64,000 nucleotides of DNA, taken from contig OX235270.1 in the NCBI GenBank assembly GCA_944472135.2, positions 55,495,267 through 55,559,266 on the forward strand, written 5' to 3'. Under the pieces are notes generated by a model that saw only the letters and a program-made list of their open reading frames with translations, did not search any database and was not told where the DNA came from. The stretch comes from Trichobilharzia regenti (taxonomy: Eukaryota; Platyhelminthes; Trematoda; Strigeidida; Schistosomatidae). Made by a program: the position numbers and the translations under genes. This document shows, in pieces, positions 53,700 to 64,000 of this stretch (position 1 is the stretch's first letter; each line of letters begins with the position of its first letter).

Positions 53700-54420
53700 G
53701 TGCTTGGTTGTAGCATAAAAAGGAAATTTGGTATTAGTGTTTAAAGAAGACCCACAAATTCAAACCGATAATACGACTTTGGATCATCTTACCCTGTTAG
53801 TAAAAATAGGTTTGATGAAGTGTCTAAGTAATAGGATAAAAAATTAAACAGTACCAAGGAAAAGCAAAGACAGGAATTGAGGTATATAGAGGGGGGTTTA
53901 GAACTCACTAATTACCCTAATAAGTTGATCAGGATGTACGTAGGAAAATGTAAAAATAAAATGCATTATAATAATGATAGTATTAAAGATAATACTAATA
54001 ATGACGTGCGTGGTAAACATGCACAGAATGATGACAACACCAAAAAGAAATTTAAATCATCAGTAATACTTCCATACGAAGAAAAAACCTCGGAAACCTT
54101 ACTCAGAATTCTTAGCAATTCAGGAATAAAAACAGCACTGAAACCCACAAACTCAGAATCTAGTTTTGCCGGTCACAGGATCTTGTGGATCCAATTCGAC
54201 AAAAAAAATTTAATCTATCTAACACTACAATAGCTCCTAGGCCAGATACGTAGGTCAAGTAATAGAACGGGGTCAGTTAGACTGGTGAAGTTCAAAGCCT
54301 AGCGACATTCACATTATTTGACTGTAATAAGATAGAAGTCTGAAGGATAGCTCAGCTGTAGCACTACATGCGATTACAAAATTATACATCCTTGCTGAGT
54401 CCGGTGACTGAGATGAGAAC
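53700..54420 (+). mobile_element. Penelope-like relic, family 1
   Basis: Plus-strand frame 53877-54233 matches the linker and start of the GIY-YIG part of 49258-50087 (NYPNKLIRM, KKFKSSVILPYEE, LLRILSNSGIKTALKPTNS). Upstream 53740-53870 keeps the RRPTNSNR motif with stops, and near 54347 SSAVALHAIT is still readable. Broken by several stops; the YIG motif itself is lost. Confidence 0.8.
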
Positions 54421-57400
54421 TGGTAATGCGTTTGGGTCATGCACATTAGCTGTAGTCATTTGGAGGGAAAGTTGGCTATCATGTTACTCAGTAAATAATC
54501 TATAGCAACCAGGTTGTCGTGGTTTCTAAATTGCGAATGAATCATAGGGAAAATGTAATCATTAGCCTGGAGGAGTGCAAATGATGTTTGGCCGCTTGTT
54601 GCAAAAGGTAGGTTTCGCCTTAAACTGTCTTTTTTAGGATGATTCTAGCTTCAGTCTATTTCAGCAGCCATTATGATCAAGAGCTTTTGATGGAAACTTT
54701 TATTTCATTCTTTAAAGTTTAAGTATATCATCCGGCTGAAGTCTATCGAAATTGGTGGGAGGACATTCTAAAATACGGTGAACGCGCGCGTTTCGCAATA
54801 AAGACTCTGCAACATAGAGGTGAACGTGTTTAGATCTAGTAGAAACACTTTACCCAGGGTTTAAATCACTGGAGTGTTTCATGCCTAGATCTGCGACCGA
54901 GGGAAATGTGGGTATTTTTCGGTTGTCTTCTTGTTACTGCCAATGTAAATCCATCAATTTCAAACAGCACGTATTTTTATTTTCATGAGAAATTAATTAC
55001 TTAAGTAGTGGGTTACGAATTAAATAATACCAAAAAAAGAGTATACTGCATGATACCATGCCAAATGACATTTATATATCGAGTTACAGTACGGCGACTG
55101 CTAGTGGTATAGTTGAAGGGGGAAACTTTCGAAGATGGTGAAACTACCATCTACACGACTTAGGAGTGACTCCATATTCTTTGTCAACTGTTCTTACTAC
55201 CACTGGCCAATTACCTAATCTGTTTTATTATTCTTGTTCCGACTAAAACTATTTTTGTCGGTACCACTGTAACAACAGAAGACATGGGCCAGCAACAGGT
55301 CGTTTTATTACGGAAATCAGCACGTATTTATATATATTTCATGTACATTATTATAGCTTATTCAAGCAGACAAACACAGTCTTCTGATTGGTTGTTTCTG
55401 GTTTCTCGGAAAGTTAAGCCATATATCTGCGAATCTTATTTGCCCACGTTAAGTCTGCTGTGATTGGTTGTTGAATCAGCCTTGTTCATATTTTCTCACG
55501 GTCAATATTAGTGACATAGACATTGACGTAAACTAATGTCTACCAATTGGCTAGCAGCCTGCTCTCACCACACCACTATCTGATCGTTATTAATCAGTTT
55601 GCAATCCCTGACATTTTCAAGTTCTTCCTCCAACGAATTATCGCTCACTACATTGAAACACCCGAACACGCAACACGTCAGTCTTAACTTTAGCCTATAA
55701 TACACCTTTCTGTCTATATGAACCTGACCTGTGAGACATTTGCAAATGTCTCTTTGTATGATTAAATTTTCTGTAGTTTATTAACTTACCAAACGTATCT
55801 TTCAATGTTTTTCTGAGGGTATACACAAATATGATTGTGTGTAGAGTATTCAGTTGGAGAGTGCCGAAATCCTGCCTTATTATTACTTTTGTCTGCTTTA
55901 GATTGATTTTGCGAAATAATTGCTTCCCAGATCCTATAAAGTCAAAAGTACAACAGTGCTGGGTAATCACCACTCTATACCACCCTTAAGAACTCTCGAT
56001 GAAGTCAAGAGGTGCTTAACACAAAACCAAGTCTTATGCTTGTTCAAGTATAATAATAATAGTTTATTCACGTAAATTAGATGTTAACGTGATTGACATG
56101 CAGCTTGTATTCACATGATCACATTTAACAAACACAATTATGTATTGAACACTGGTTTATATGGTATTAATATCGGAGAAAGAACTAGATAAGTAGCTTG
56201 TGAAGCCTGCTGCTAGTCGAATAAGTTATAAGACATTGGTCTAAAACTAACTTTCAATCTTTAGTATACCCGTGACCCACCAACTTCACGAGAGGATGTC
56301 AAGAGGCTTCGTTATTAAAAGGTAAGAAGCTGGAGTTAGACACATGAGATGTAGTGCTTCAGTACAGAACTTTCGGAACGTTCAGTAAAAGTAACCGAAA
56401 TCATATCATCGTGGAATAAACACTATCACTGACTGAACGGCGGGATCACAATATCTTCTCAAAATTTAATATAATCCTAACATTCGGGTATATAAAGGAC
56501 AGAGAAGCCATTTTATTCAGCAGAAAATTGTGTTGCTTTATGACAGACATTGACACAGGTGACTACAGAATAAACTGAGAACTTCGCATGCAGACACACT
56601 ATTCTTAGTTGCAATGGCTCGAAAACAGCCAATGGAAATGCAACAAAAACAGAATGGCTGCGATCGAGTAACACACATGAGGGTGAATAATCCAACGATT
56701 AATTGCAGATCTTCGAAGGTAACAGACACTCAATGAATCTGTTCCATTTGGAACTAGGCCAGATCACATCAGAAATTGTCCCCAACTAGTAGTCTTAGCA
56801 CCCCGTGCATAGCAGCAAGACAACCTACATTATTCAGTTTACCTAAAACCAACAGTCAATGACTCGATATATTCGTCTTCCGTTTTGATCCGGCTAATTC
56901 TATATCCTATCCAGCTCGTCAAATTCCTCACAGTTTATGACCCTAATAACTCGGAATGGAATATTTGCGTGCCAGGTCACGAATTACGTCAGTTACTCAA
57001 TGGCTGCTGATACAAGCAGGCTTACGTAAATGGAGTGGCATATTAATCTGAGGCTAAAATTTAGGTCCTGAGATAAGTGAGTACTGATATACATCCCTCA
57101 TTTGATACTCCTTACCATATCGCGACAGTGCAGCATGGGGCCTTGTGGGAAAACACCCATCGTCAAGACATATAATCCTCCAGCAGTGAACATGTGGACC
57201 ATAAATTGGAATAGGAGTAATTACACGTGATGTCTGATTACTGCAGAATGTTACTGTATTCCGAAGTCACTTCAAAGATGAGTTTCAACGAAGAAACAGG
57301 CTCACAGAAATTAATCCAGATCAGAGCAAAATTATTCCACAGGGATTATCATTAAAGCGAAAAATGCAGAAAATTCTGCAAAATTTGGTTCTATTTAACA

Positions 57401-58439
57401 TAAAACATCTAGCAATTACAATGCAAATATTCCATTTCGAGGTTATCTGGTACTCAAATACAAAGATTATGGCGCGGTGCAGATAACAAAGTGTGCATTG
57501 CAACAAAATATGTATAGAAGTCCAAGACGAAGCAAAAATGGTCTAGTTTACGCAAGGATGCAAAAGTATATGTATCAAAGAAATGTATGTAGCACAACCT
57601 TAGTATTTGATGGAACAATATTGGGGTTACTGTCCCCGCCAAAAGAACGCTGATTTATCTAACGAGCAATCAATAGATATAATGGTCATTTATTCAGTCA
57701 TCAATTTTACACTAGTTCGGATATACAGAGTACGCAGTTAGTGAAAAATATCATGAAAATGAGCTACATTTACTCAATTTGCGCAGACAGTATCATGAAT
57801 TGCCAACAACTGTGACATCATATCACACCAAAGAATTAAACTGAACATTATGCCACTAGTCGCCTGAAGAACCAAACATTGCTTGTCCTGAGAAAATAAA
57901 AAAATCTCCAACAAAGCGCTTGCATTCCAAACACGTACACAAAGAAATTACTATGTGACACAAACACACCCATTTCATACATACTGTTTGCCAGGACTTA
58001 ACACTACGCCTGGCACCCACATAATCTGGCTGTTTGCTTTGGTATCTAAGACATTCAGCAGTACGCTTACATACCTTCTTGGTGCCACTGCGGCCGATCC
58101 ACAAAACACCCACACCTACTGAAAAGAAAGAATAGTTATCTACCTCATTTAAGTTTCTTAGCGCGGATCCTATTAGCCAGCACTCCGTATAAGCAATACC
58201 CCTCCGGAAATGCATAAAGTTATCGATGACTTTTTTCATTGCCACACCTAACAAGCAAAACCCTTTTTAACACGTGACAGTACTTGCTCAGCATCTGTAT
58301 ATCCTACCACACAATGATGATATTAGAGGACCAGCGGTGTGATATTTGGAGTCCTCGAAGTGGTGTGTTGTTCTCCATCACCTATTTACACTAAAGCAGT
58401 CAACAATATAGGATGAAGTTGACGCAGGGAAGACTTCAT
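54421..58439. other. Long unassigned stretch
   Basis: Four kilobases without a recognised gene. A run of ATA at 56049-56060 followed by GTTTATTCAC looks like a LINE 3' tail but has no coding attached. The minus-strand frame 57856-58254 (132 residues, Cys-rich) has no recognised domain; part of it (near 58050-58085) may be related to the 52-bp repeats at 1785-2028. Confidence 0.4.
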
Positions 58440-59045
58440 CTATATACATGTGTGGAATCGATTAGATATTGGATTAAAAATCAATGTGAGATAATGTCCA
58501 TTCAGAAATAATAGTGCGAGTGTTATTGACCGATTACAATTATATGGGAAATACGAATGTTTTACACGAGTGTTGTTTTATAGTCATAATAAGTTACTTG
58601 TTAGAATATTTTGAATTGAAATAGAATTTTAAGATTATGTATTATCCTCTTCTGATTTGACTTGAGGTAATAATATCTTCCATATTTCTGGTATTTGCAT
58701 TGAGTCATTTCTTTTGCATGTGTTGGGTGTAGAGTCGATGAATAACAAGTAACTTATTATGACTATAAAACAACACTCGTATAAAACATTCGTATTTCCC
58801 ATATAATTGTAATCGGTCAATAACACTCGCACTATTATTTCTGAATGGACATTATCTCACATTGATTTTAATCCAATATCTAATCGATTCCACACATGTA
58901 TGTAAGTGAAAGAAAAAAGTTATGTGAGTTACTTGATATGATTATGAGCAATAGTTTGTGCTTGAAACGTCATCAGTTAATATAACCATACAACACTGTG
59001 TGAATTATCAAAATAAAATCTTATCCATAATAGAGTTATAATCTA
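58440..59045. mobile_element. Two Penelope family 1 3' ends in inverted arrangement
   Basis: The arm 58440-58603 is the inverted copy of 58743-58904 (about 98% identical, about 162 bp). The 139-bp centre encodes, on the minus strand, the last codons of the PLE ORF (NDSMQIPEIWKILLPQV). The plus arm continues to 59045 with the same tail as 50360-50545. Partial inverted copies are a known feature of Penelope insertions. Confidence 0.8.
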
Positions 59046-59550
59046 CCACAGTGCCCAAGTTTTATACTTATATCAATAAGACTTCATCTTTTGAGCTCCT
59101 GAACTACCAGATGGCAGTTTAAGATTCTCAAATTCTGCCAAATGAGTGACTTTTATGATGTCAAAATTAAGTATTGTACCACTTCTGTCAATACGCATTA
59201 CGCGCATGTGACGTTTAAATAGAGCCAGAGATGCTTTGGTATTCGGCATTATTACCCACCCTGAGAATCAAATCAAGAATCGGCCCGAGCTAAGACCATT
59301 AACTCTGATATTCATCATTGCTGTAGACTTAAGCTGTAACAGATCGCTGCTCAGTTCCACAGTTATACCCGGTGAATGCTCTGTTGTTTTACGACGTCGA
59401 ACAAATGAGGTGCCCTCACCCAAATTCTTGAGAGATTCATCCCTAAAGAGAATTCCAGGATATGAGAATACCCCCACATTTTACTTTAGTGATACATGTA
59501 TTCACTGGGAAATTTTGGTAAGGTCGTAAATTTCTGAAACTCAGTTACAC

Positions 59551-60840
59551 ATAAATTTTGATAGCGTTATTAGAAGACGGAGACTGTCTGAAAAATGTGA
59601 TGTATTAGCGCTATACATTTCGAACAATCTGATCACACATTTACTTGTCAAGTCAATATATATAGAAAGGTTAAATTAAACAAAGTGAGAGAAAACGGAA
59701 TTAAGAATAATTAACACAAACGTTTGGTAATCCAATCAAATAAGGATTACCAAGGTAGGTTAAGAGTAATGACAAACTGTTTTTGAATACACAAGGGGGG
59801 CTTAAGTCTATGAATAGCTATAGCCTCTGCGTATTTCAATAAACGCCCTTGACCGTTTTTATAGATGACCTTAAAGGCTGAGTTAACATCAATCTTATGG
59901 TTCATCTCGATTAGATGTTTAGCTATAGACGAATTTGGTAGTCTGCCACCTGCATCTATTAGCTTGTCACAATTCATCTGTTTTTCTAACCATTTTGGGA
60001 TATGCTCTCCCACCCTCACGTGCAAAGCGCGATTACTCCTCCCTATGTATGTATGTCCACACACACACGAAAATTGGTAAATTGTATGGGATGTGATATA
60101 ATCACTTGTGCACTTTTGGGGTTTACAGTGAAGCATATTTTTGGCTTTTTCCACAATTACAAGCTGGGCAGCATAGTAGGTCCTACGGATGATTGAATTC
60201 AACCTTTGTCTCACAATCCTACTGTTTATTTCCCCGTTATATGGTAATTTGATAAAAACCTTTTTCTTAGGGACGGTATGGATTGTAGGTTTAGAGGCTA
60301 GTTGACTTCTACACCTGTTTAAAAATTTCAAAGGATATCCGTTTTTAACAAGAGTATCCATTAATATTTCGTTTTCTCTGTCCATAACATCAGCCGTGCA
60401 AATACGCTGAATCCTCTTGAATAGGCACTTCACCAAGCCCCTCTTATACTGTAATGGACAGAAGCTGTGAAAATTAAGGTATTGCCCTGTCCAAGTGGGC
60501 TTTCTGTAGATAGACCGTCTTATTGAGCCATCATCTCTTCGACTCAGAAGTATGTCTAAAAATGATAGCTGGTTGCGACTTTCTATATATATTGACTTGA
60601 CAAGTAAATGTGTGATCAGATTGTTCGAAATGTATAGCGCTAATACATCACATTTTTCAGACAGTCTCCGTCTTCTAATAACGCTATCAAAATTTATAAA
60701 AGGGACTAATTGTTTTAAATTACACATAAATGTCACGAATCTGAATAAAAATTCTTTGATTCAGTACAAAGTATCAGCTCTGAAACTTCTACGTCCGTTT
60801 CTGAACCCAGCTGAAGAGCCATGAAGGTTTCCAAGGTAGC
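59551..60840 (-). mobile_element. Penelope-like element, family 2, with inverted repeat arms
   Basis: The coding part is on the minus strand (60736-59747). A 119-bp stretch at its 5' side (60579-60697) occurs again, perfectly but inverted, just beyond its 3' end (59551-59669), separated by 909 bp. Perfect identity points to one recent event at integration. Confidence 0.8.
59747..60736 (-). CDS. Penelope-like RT C terminus with GIY-YIG endonuclease (partial)
   Basis: A 329-residue frame. From residue about 52 it reads as PLE: NQLSFLDILLSRRD, RSIYRKPTWTGQYLNFHSF, KRGLVKCLFKRIQRIC, then the GIY-YIG part with IYQFSCVCGHTYIGRSNRAL and VRVGEH, and a C-terminal LKPPLCIQKQ. The catalytic Arg and Glu regions are present. 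The first 50 residues (NFDSVIRRRRLSEKCDVL) are encoded by the inverted-repeat arm and do not look like PLE, so the true protein is cut there. The RT palm is missing. Confidence 0.8.
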   Translation of the reverse strand: MTFMCNLKQLVPFINFDSVIRRRRLSEKCDVLALYISNNLITHLLVKSIYIESRNQLSFLDILLSRRDDGSIRRSIYRKPTWTGQYLNFHSFCPLQYKRGLVKCLFKRIQRICTADVMDRENEILMDTLVKNGYPLKFLNRCRSQLASKPTIHTVPKKKVFIKLPYNGEINSRIVRQRLNSIIRRTYYAAQLVIVEKAKNMLHCKPQKCTSDYITSHTIYQFSCVCGHTYIGRSNRALHVRVGEHIPKWLEKQMNCDKLIDAGGRLPNSSIAKHLIEMNHKIDVNSAFKVIYKNGQGRLLKYAEAIAIHRLKPPLCIQKQFVITLNLPW

Positions 60841-61292
60841 TGCAGTCAGTTTAGCGGGGTGCTCCTAATGACTTCAGATGACAGAGCAATGAAACCCTAA
60901 TTGAATTTATGCAGTAGAATAGAATCCAAGAAATGACAGGTGAACAGTGCATATCCATGTAACAAACTCAGTTTATCCACATAATTTCGTGGACCATGCC
61001 TTGATGTACTGCCCTTGAAAAATTACAGCACTTACAACATTACGCCAGTAACCACATCATACTGACGATTTTAAGTTTGAAGCTAATCGAAGAGTGAATG
61101 CACTCTGACCTGATTGGAAAATATGCTAGATGTCCTCAGCATGGCTCTTAATGTCAGTCTCAGATAGCTGTTTAGCTATAAGGATAAACACTGTGACTTC
61201 GCCAAAATAATTCTTATCCATAAAGGTGTTTAGCTACTTATCCCCTAAAAAGAGACTGCTTGTTCTCACAAAGTTGATTGCGTAGTGGCATC

Positions 61293-61309
61293 ATATATAT
61301 ATATATATA
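61293..61309. repeat. (AT)n microsatellite
   Basis: Uninterrupted AT dinucleotides, followed by CTCAGTAGTGGACATAGGGC. Confidence 0.9.
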
Positions 61310-61619
61310 CTCAGTAGTGGACATAGGGCTGCACCGACTGGAGTATGGCCAGAGTGTAGGCAAGTTTTTCAGAAGCAGTGGCGGTATTCAGCCCTCTTCG
61401 TCGATCTATAGCTAATATCTACATGATTTATTTTGGTCCACTGTGGATGTGATGGTGGACGTCGGCAGGTTAGGTAATGTCCCTCCACATGTTTGAAATA
61501 AGTGCTGACGAGAAAGTGATGATGATGTGAACGCAGTTGTAGAAGACAATCAGTGTTGTTGATCCGTCATTATGGGACTCTACAGATGTACTTTTCTGAC
61601 TGCTGATACTGCCTCACTG

Positions 61620-61985
61620 TCGAAATCACTTGTTAGAATGACTATTTGATCGTTTTGCCTTCAGCAGGAAACTGGACAGCTTTTGATAGAACTCATCCTG
61701 TACTTTGTCCGAACTGCAGTCAGTTGGAGAGTAAGAGGAGATTATGAGAAAATATCGATAGGTATCGCAGTCTACCTTTCTTTGGACAGATTTGTTCAGC
61801 TGCATAGTACACATACGACTATCTACTGAAGTCCAGTCAAGTAGGGCGTTTTCTGATCTAGCACTCATTGCTATTTCCACACCAGTAGTTCTTCGAGAAC
61901 TAGCTGAAGAATCTCCTGACACCGTCAGGTGAATTACTCAGATTCACATTGAACAACTGAAGTGAATTACTACACTTGGGTGAGG
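61620..61985 (-). pseudogene. RTE endonuclease relic
   Basis: The minus-strand frame 61922-61626 carries SGDSSASSRRTTGVEIAMS, WTSVDSRMCTMQLN and YSPTDCSSDKVQDEFYQKL, clearly the same protein family as 24140-24528 plus 27062 onward. Upstream, LSNSPDGVRRF lies in another frame. It is truncated on both sides; no RT part follows. Confidence 0.8.
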
Positions 61986-63201
61986 TGCATATGTATATGA
62001 CATTGGTGGCATCATGATATCCACTCCCTGAATGTGCTAGCAGATGTCGGAGTAGATAACTATCAGATTCCGAACACTTCTGCAACATCTCTCCTCATCT
62101 CTTCAACATCCTAGAAGAACTCCGGAGCTTCGTATTCAGAAACTGACTTTCCTGTCAGAATTAATTATCCCTCTGAATTCCTAAACTACTTACTGCACTT
62201 TGGTGGCCGTAATATACCATGTTTAAGAGGACTTTCGTCAATGCTGGAGAGGAAGTTAAACACCTCTTAAGCTCATTCGGATCTTCACAGTCTAAGCGCA
62301 TTGTTACCCCTTATGTTAAAATATAAAAAGGAAAAACTAGATTGGCAAAACTGTTGATGGAGCGGCAGCTGAAAGAAGCGACTTTTATGAAAATTCAAAC
62401 CTCTGCTGCCGACTATGAAATAGACCTGTTCAGAAGGACGTACACCTCACTTCTGCCGGTACCAGTTACTTTTGGTACTATTTCAAGTCCCGGAAATGCG
62501 GCAGACTTTCGTAAAAATGACATTTGAACGCTCTCAACCTGAGGTTGTTATCACGCAAACATTGAAGTACGACTGTCTCTTTGCTGCCACTTGTGCCTTG
62601 GGCACAGATTGCACTGCTGGGAGTAACAAGTGAGATTTTGAATTGTGCGATAGGGGAGGTTGGATGGAACATGGACAGATACATTTACCTCTGGCAGAGT
62701 AGGGAACGTGGATTTTATAGTCCGTCTTAGCTGACAGACGTTGTTCGAAACGTACTTACCCGTCTTCTGTTGGCCACTAATTAAGGAATTAGTTTAAGTG
62801 GACGAAATTCTGTTGGGTTTAAGGTACTCAGCCAAAGTCTTTCAGTTGTCTTGAAGTGCGTTAACTTGCGAAAATGCCCCTGCCGCCGCTCGGGGAATTG
62901 TGTCATAGGTCAGAATCGATTTGATGCGCATACAATGATCCTGCAACAGGAAGCGGCTCAGAACGCACTGCACGCAAAATATGTGAAGCTCACAATCGTC
63001 GCTAATATTAGGAATTGCCCTACTTCCATCCAGATGCTAGTCGCTATCGGTGAAGAGTGCGCAATGCGTCTGAATATTTAGAATGCTCGAGTTGATCAAA
63101 ATTAGCGTATGACATTTTTTGGAGAGTAGAAGTTTATTATACTATACTTACAGTGTTTTAGAAACTGTCAGTAAAGCCATCAAGAATTTATTTTATTTTA
63201 G
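61986..63201. other. Unassigned stretch
   Basis: Short open frames only, no recognised domains or repeats. Confidence 0.4.
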
Positions 63202-63338
63202 ATTACAGCTTGATTCCACAGCGTATTTTTGTTACAAGTATGGAATTTTCAGCATGTGATATCGGTAGCCCAAATTTCGCAGGCCGACCATTGATATCAC
63301 GTGTGCATCGGCAGGGGATCGAACCCCGGACCATGTGC
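63202..63338 (-). mobile_element. tRNA-derived SINE (type 1), 5'-truncated copy
   Basis: Matches 22240-22372: B box with GGGGATCGAACCCC on the plus strand (63313-63326), body and the tail (GAAAATTCCATACTTGTAAC on the minus strand). The A-box end is missing. Followed on the tail side by TTTATTTTATTTTA. Confidence 0.8.
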
Positions 63339-64000
63339 TATTGTTAAAAGATAATTATCCGAAGCTCATGTCACCAGTAGGCACTCAATAACTAACTAAA
63401 CTTCAGTGTGACTGATAATAAAACACAAGCTGGAAAGTCCAGGATTTACTAACTCACCAACAAAATGAAGTCAATGATACGGCAGTTTGATCATGGAGTT
63501 CACATTCGGCTAACAAACACATACTGAAAAGGTCTACAAATAAATGTAATTATGATATGCATCAGCACTTCTAATAATAATATTGTATTCCTTCGTTTTT
63601 GTAAACATTCATATTTTGAGACTCATTAAAATACAAACGGTGTTAATGATTGCTTCATAAGGGGATTCCGAAGGTGGTTTTTGTTATATCGCTTATTGAT
63701 AGTAATAAGAATAATGGTGTTCAGGAGTATGAATGAAATTTCCTCCTGTCCACTGATCTATCACCCCATCACTGTATCTTCACATTCTACAAGCAATCTT
63801 TGTAAATACATTAGCTTATGCTGATAGATTTTGCACTTCCTGGTTTCCTAGTGGTAAGTGTCTGTGATGAGTGATTACTACATTTTATTTGATTATTACT
63901 TTAGTTGTTTTTATTATTACCAATTTTATTGCTGCTATCCCCATCACCTAAGCTGTCATCGAGAGCAACAATGCCACTGGTTCCACCAATACAAGTAAAA
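63339..64000. other. Unassigned stretch to the window end
   Basis: AT-rich, no coding region or repeat recognised. Confidence 0.5.

Noticed and set aside
57856..58254. 132-residue Cys-rich frame as a host gene
   Set aside because: No known family, no splice or start context, and its central part may be related to a dispersed repeat.
1..64000. CRISPR arrays, bacterial operons, rRNA
   Set aside because: The window is clearly eukaryotic (spliceosomal introns, LINEs, LTR and DNA transposons); no array of spaced identical repeats and no rRNA-like sequence was seen.

Overview
The window is AT-rich eukaryotic DNA packed with transposable elements. The mix suggests a trematode, most likely a schistosomatid: several Penelope-like elements with GIY-YIG endonucleases, CR1- and RTE-type LINEs, gypsy and BEL/Pao LTR elements, Merlin, MULE and CACTA-like DNA transposons, and transposase genes with introns of only 29-38 nt. 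This rests on family recognition by eye; no database search was run. Only one gene looks like an ordinary host gene, an intronless MBLAC1-type metallo-beta-lactamase at 47908-48504.

Layout. 1-263 is the end of a MULE copy. 974-10550 is an old BEL/Pao remnant on the minus strand (LTRs at 974-1293 and 10224-10550) whose gag is split by a CR1-type LINE with intact ORFs (CR1-A, about 4500-9670). 11430-14480 is a dead LINE. 14587-22830 is a TIR transposon of unknown superfamily, split by a CACTA-like element (14931-20434) and carrying a SINE. 22876-23582 is a deleted Merlin. 23990-28410 is an RTE LINE with a LINE fragment nested inside it, which itself holds a second RTE fragment. 28411-28712 is a CACTA end fragment carrying a second type of SINE. 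31383-38877 is a complete MULE with a 9-bp target duplication, holding a full-length CR1-type LINE (CR1-B, about 34358-38643). 39473-44156 is a young gypsy element, followed 14 bp later by a second, uninterrupted copy of the unknown TIR transposon (44171-46755). From 49.2 to 60.8 kb is a cluster of at least five Penelope-like insertions in two families. The remainder is LINE and SINE debris or unassigned.

How it fits together. Several elements date and validate each other. The copy at 44171-46755 is the empty site for both the CACTA-like insertion and the SINE in the copy at 14587-22830. The MULE end at 1-263 is the empty site for CR1-B. The SINE 3' tail matches the 3' tail of the LINE relic at 11.4 kb. 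The observation I would check first is translational: at the ORF1/ORF2 junctions of the two intact CR1-type LINEs there are canonical -1 slippery heptamers in the correct frame, and in CR1-B the ORF2 frame has no AUG ahead of its endonuclease.
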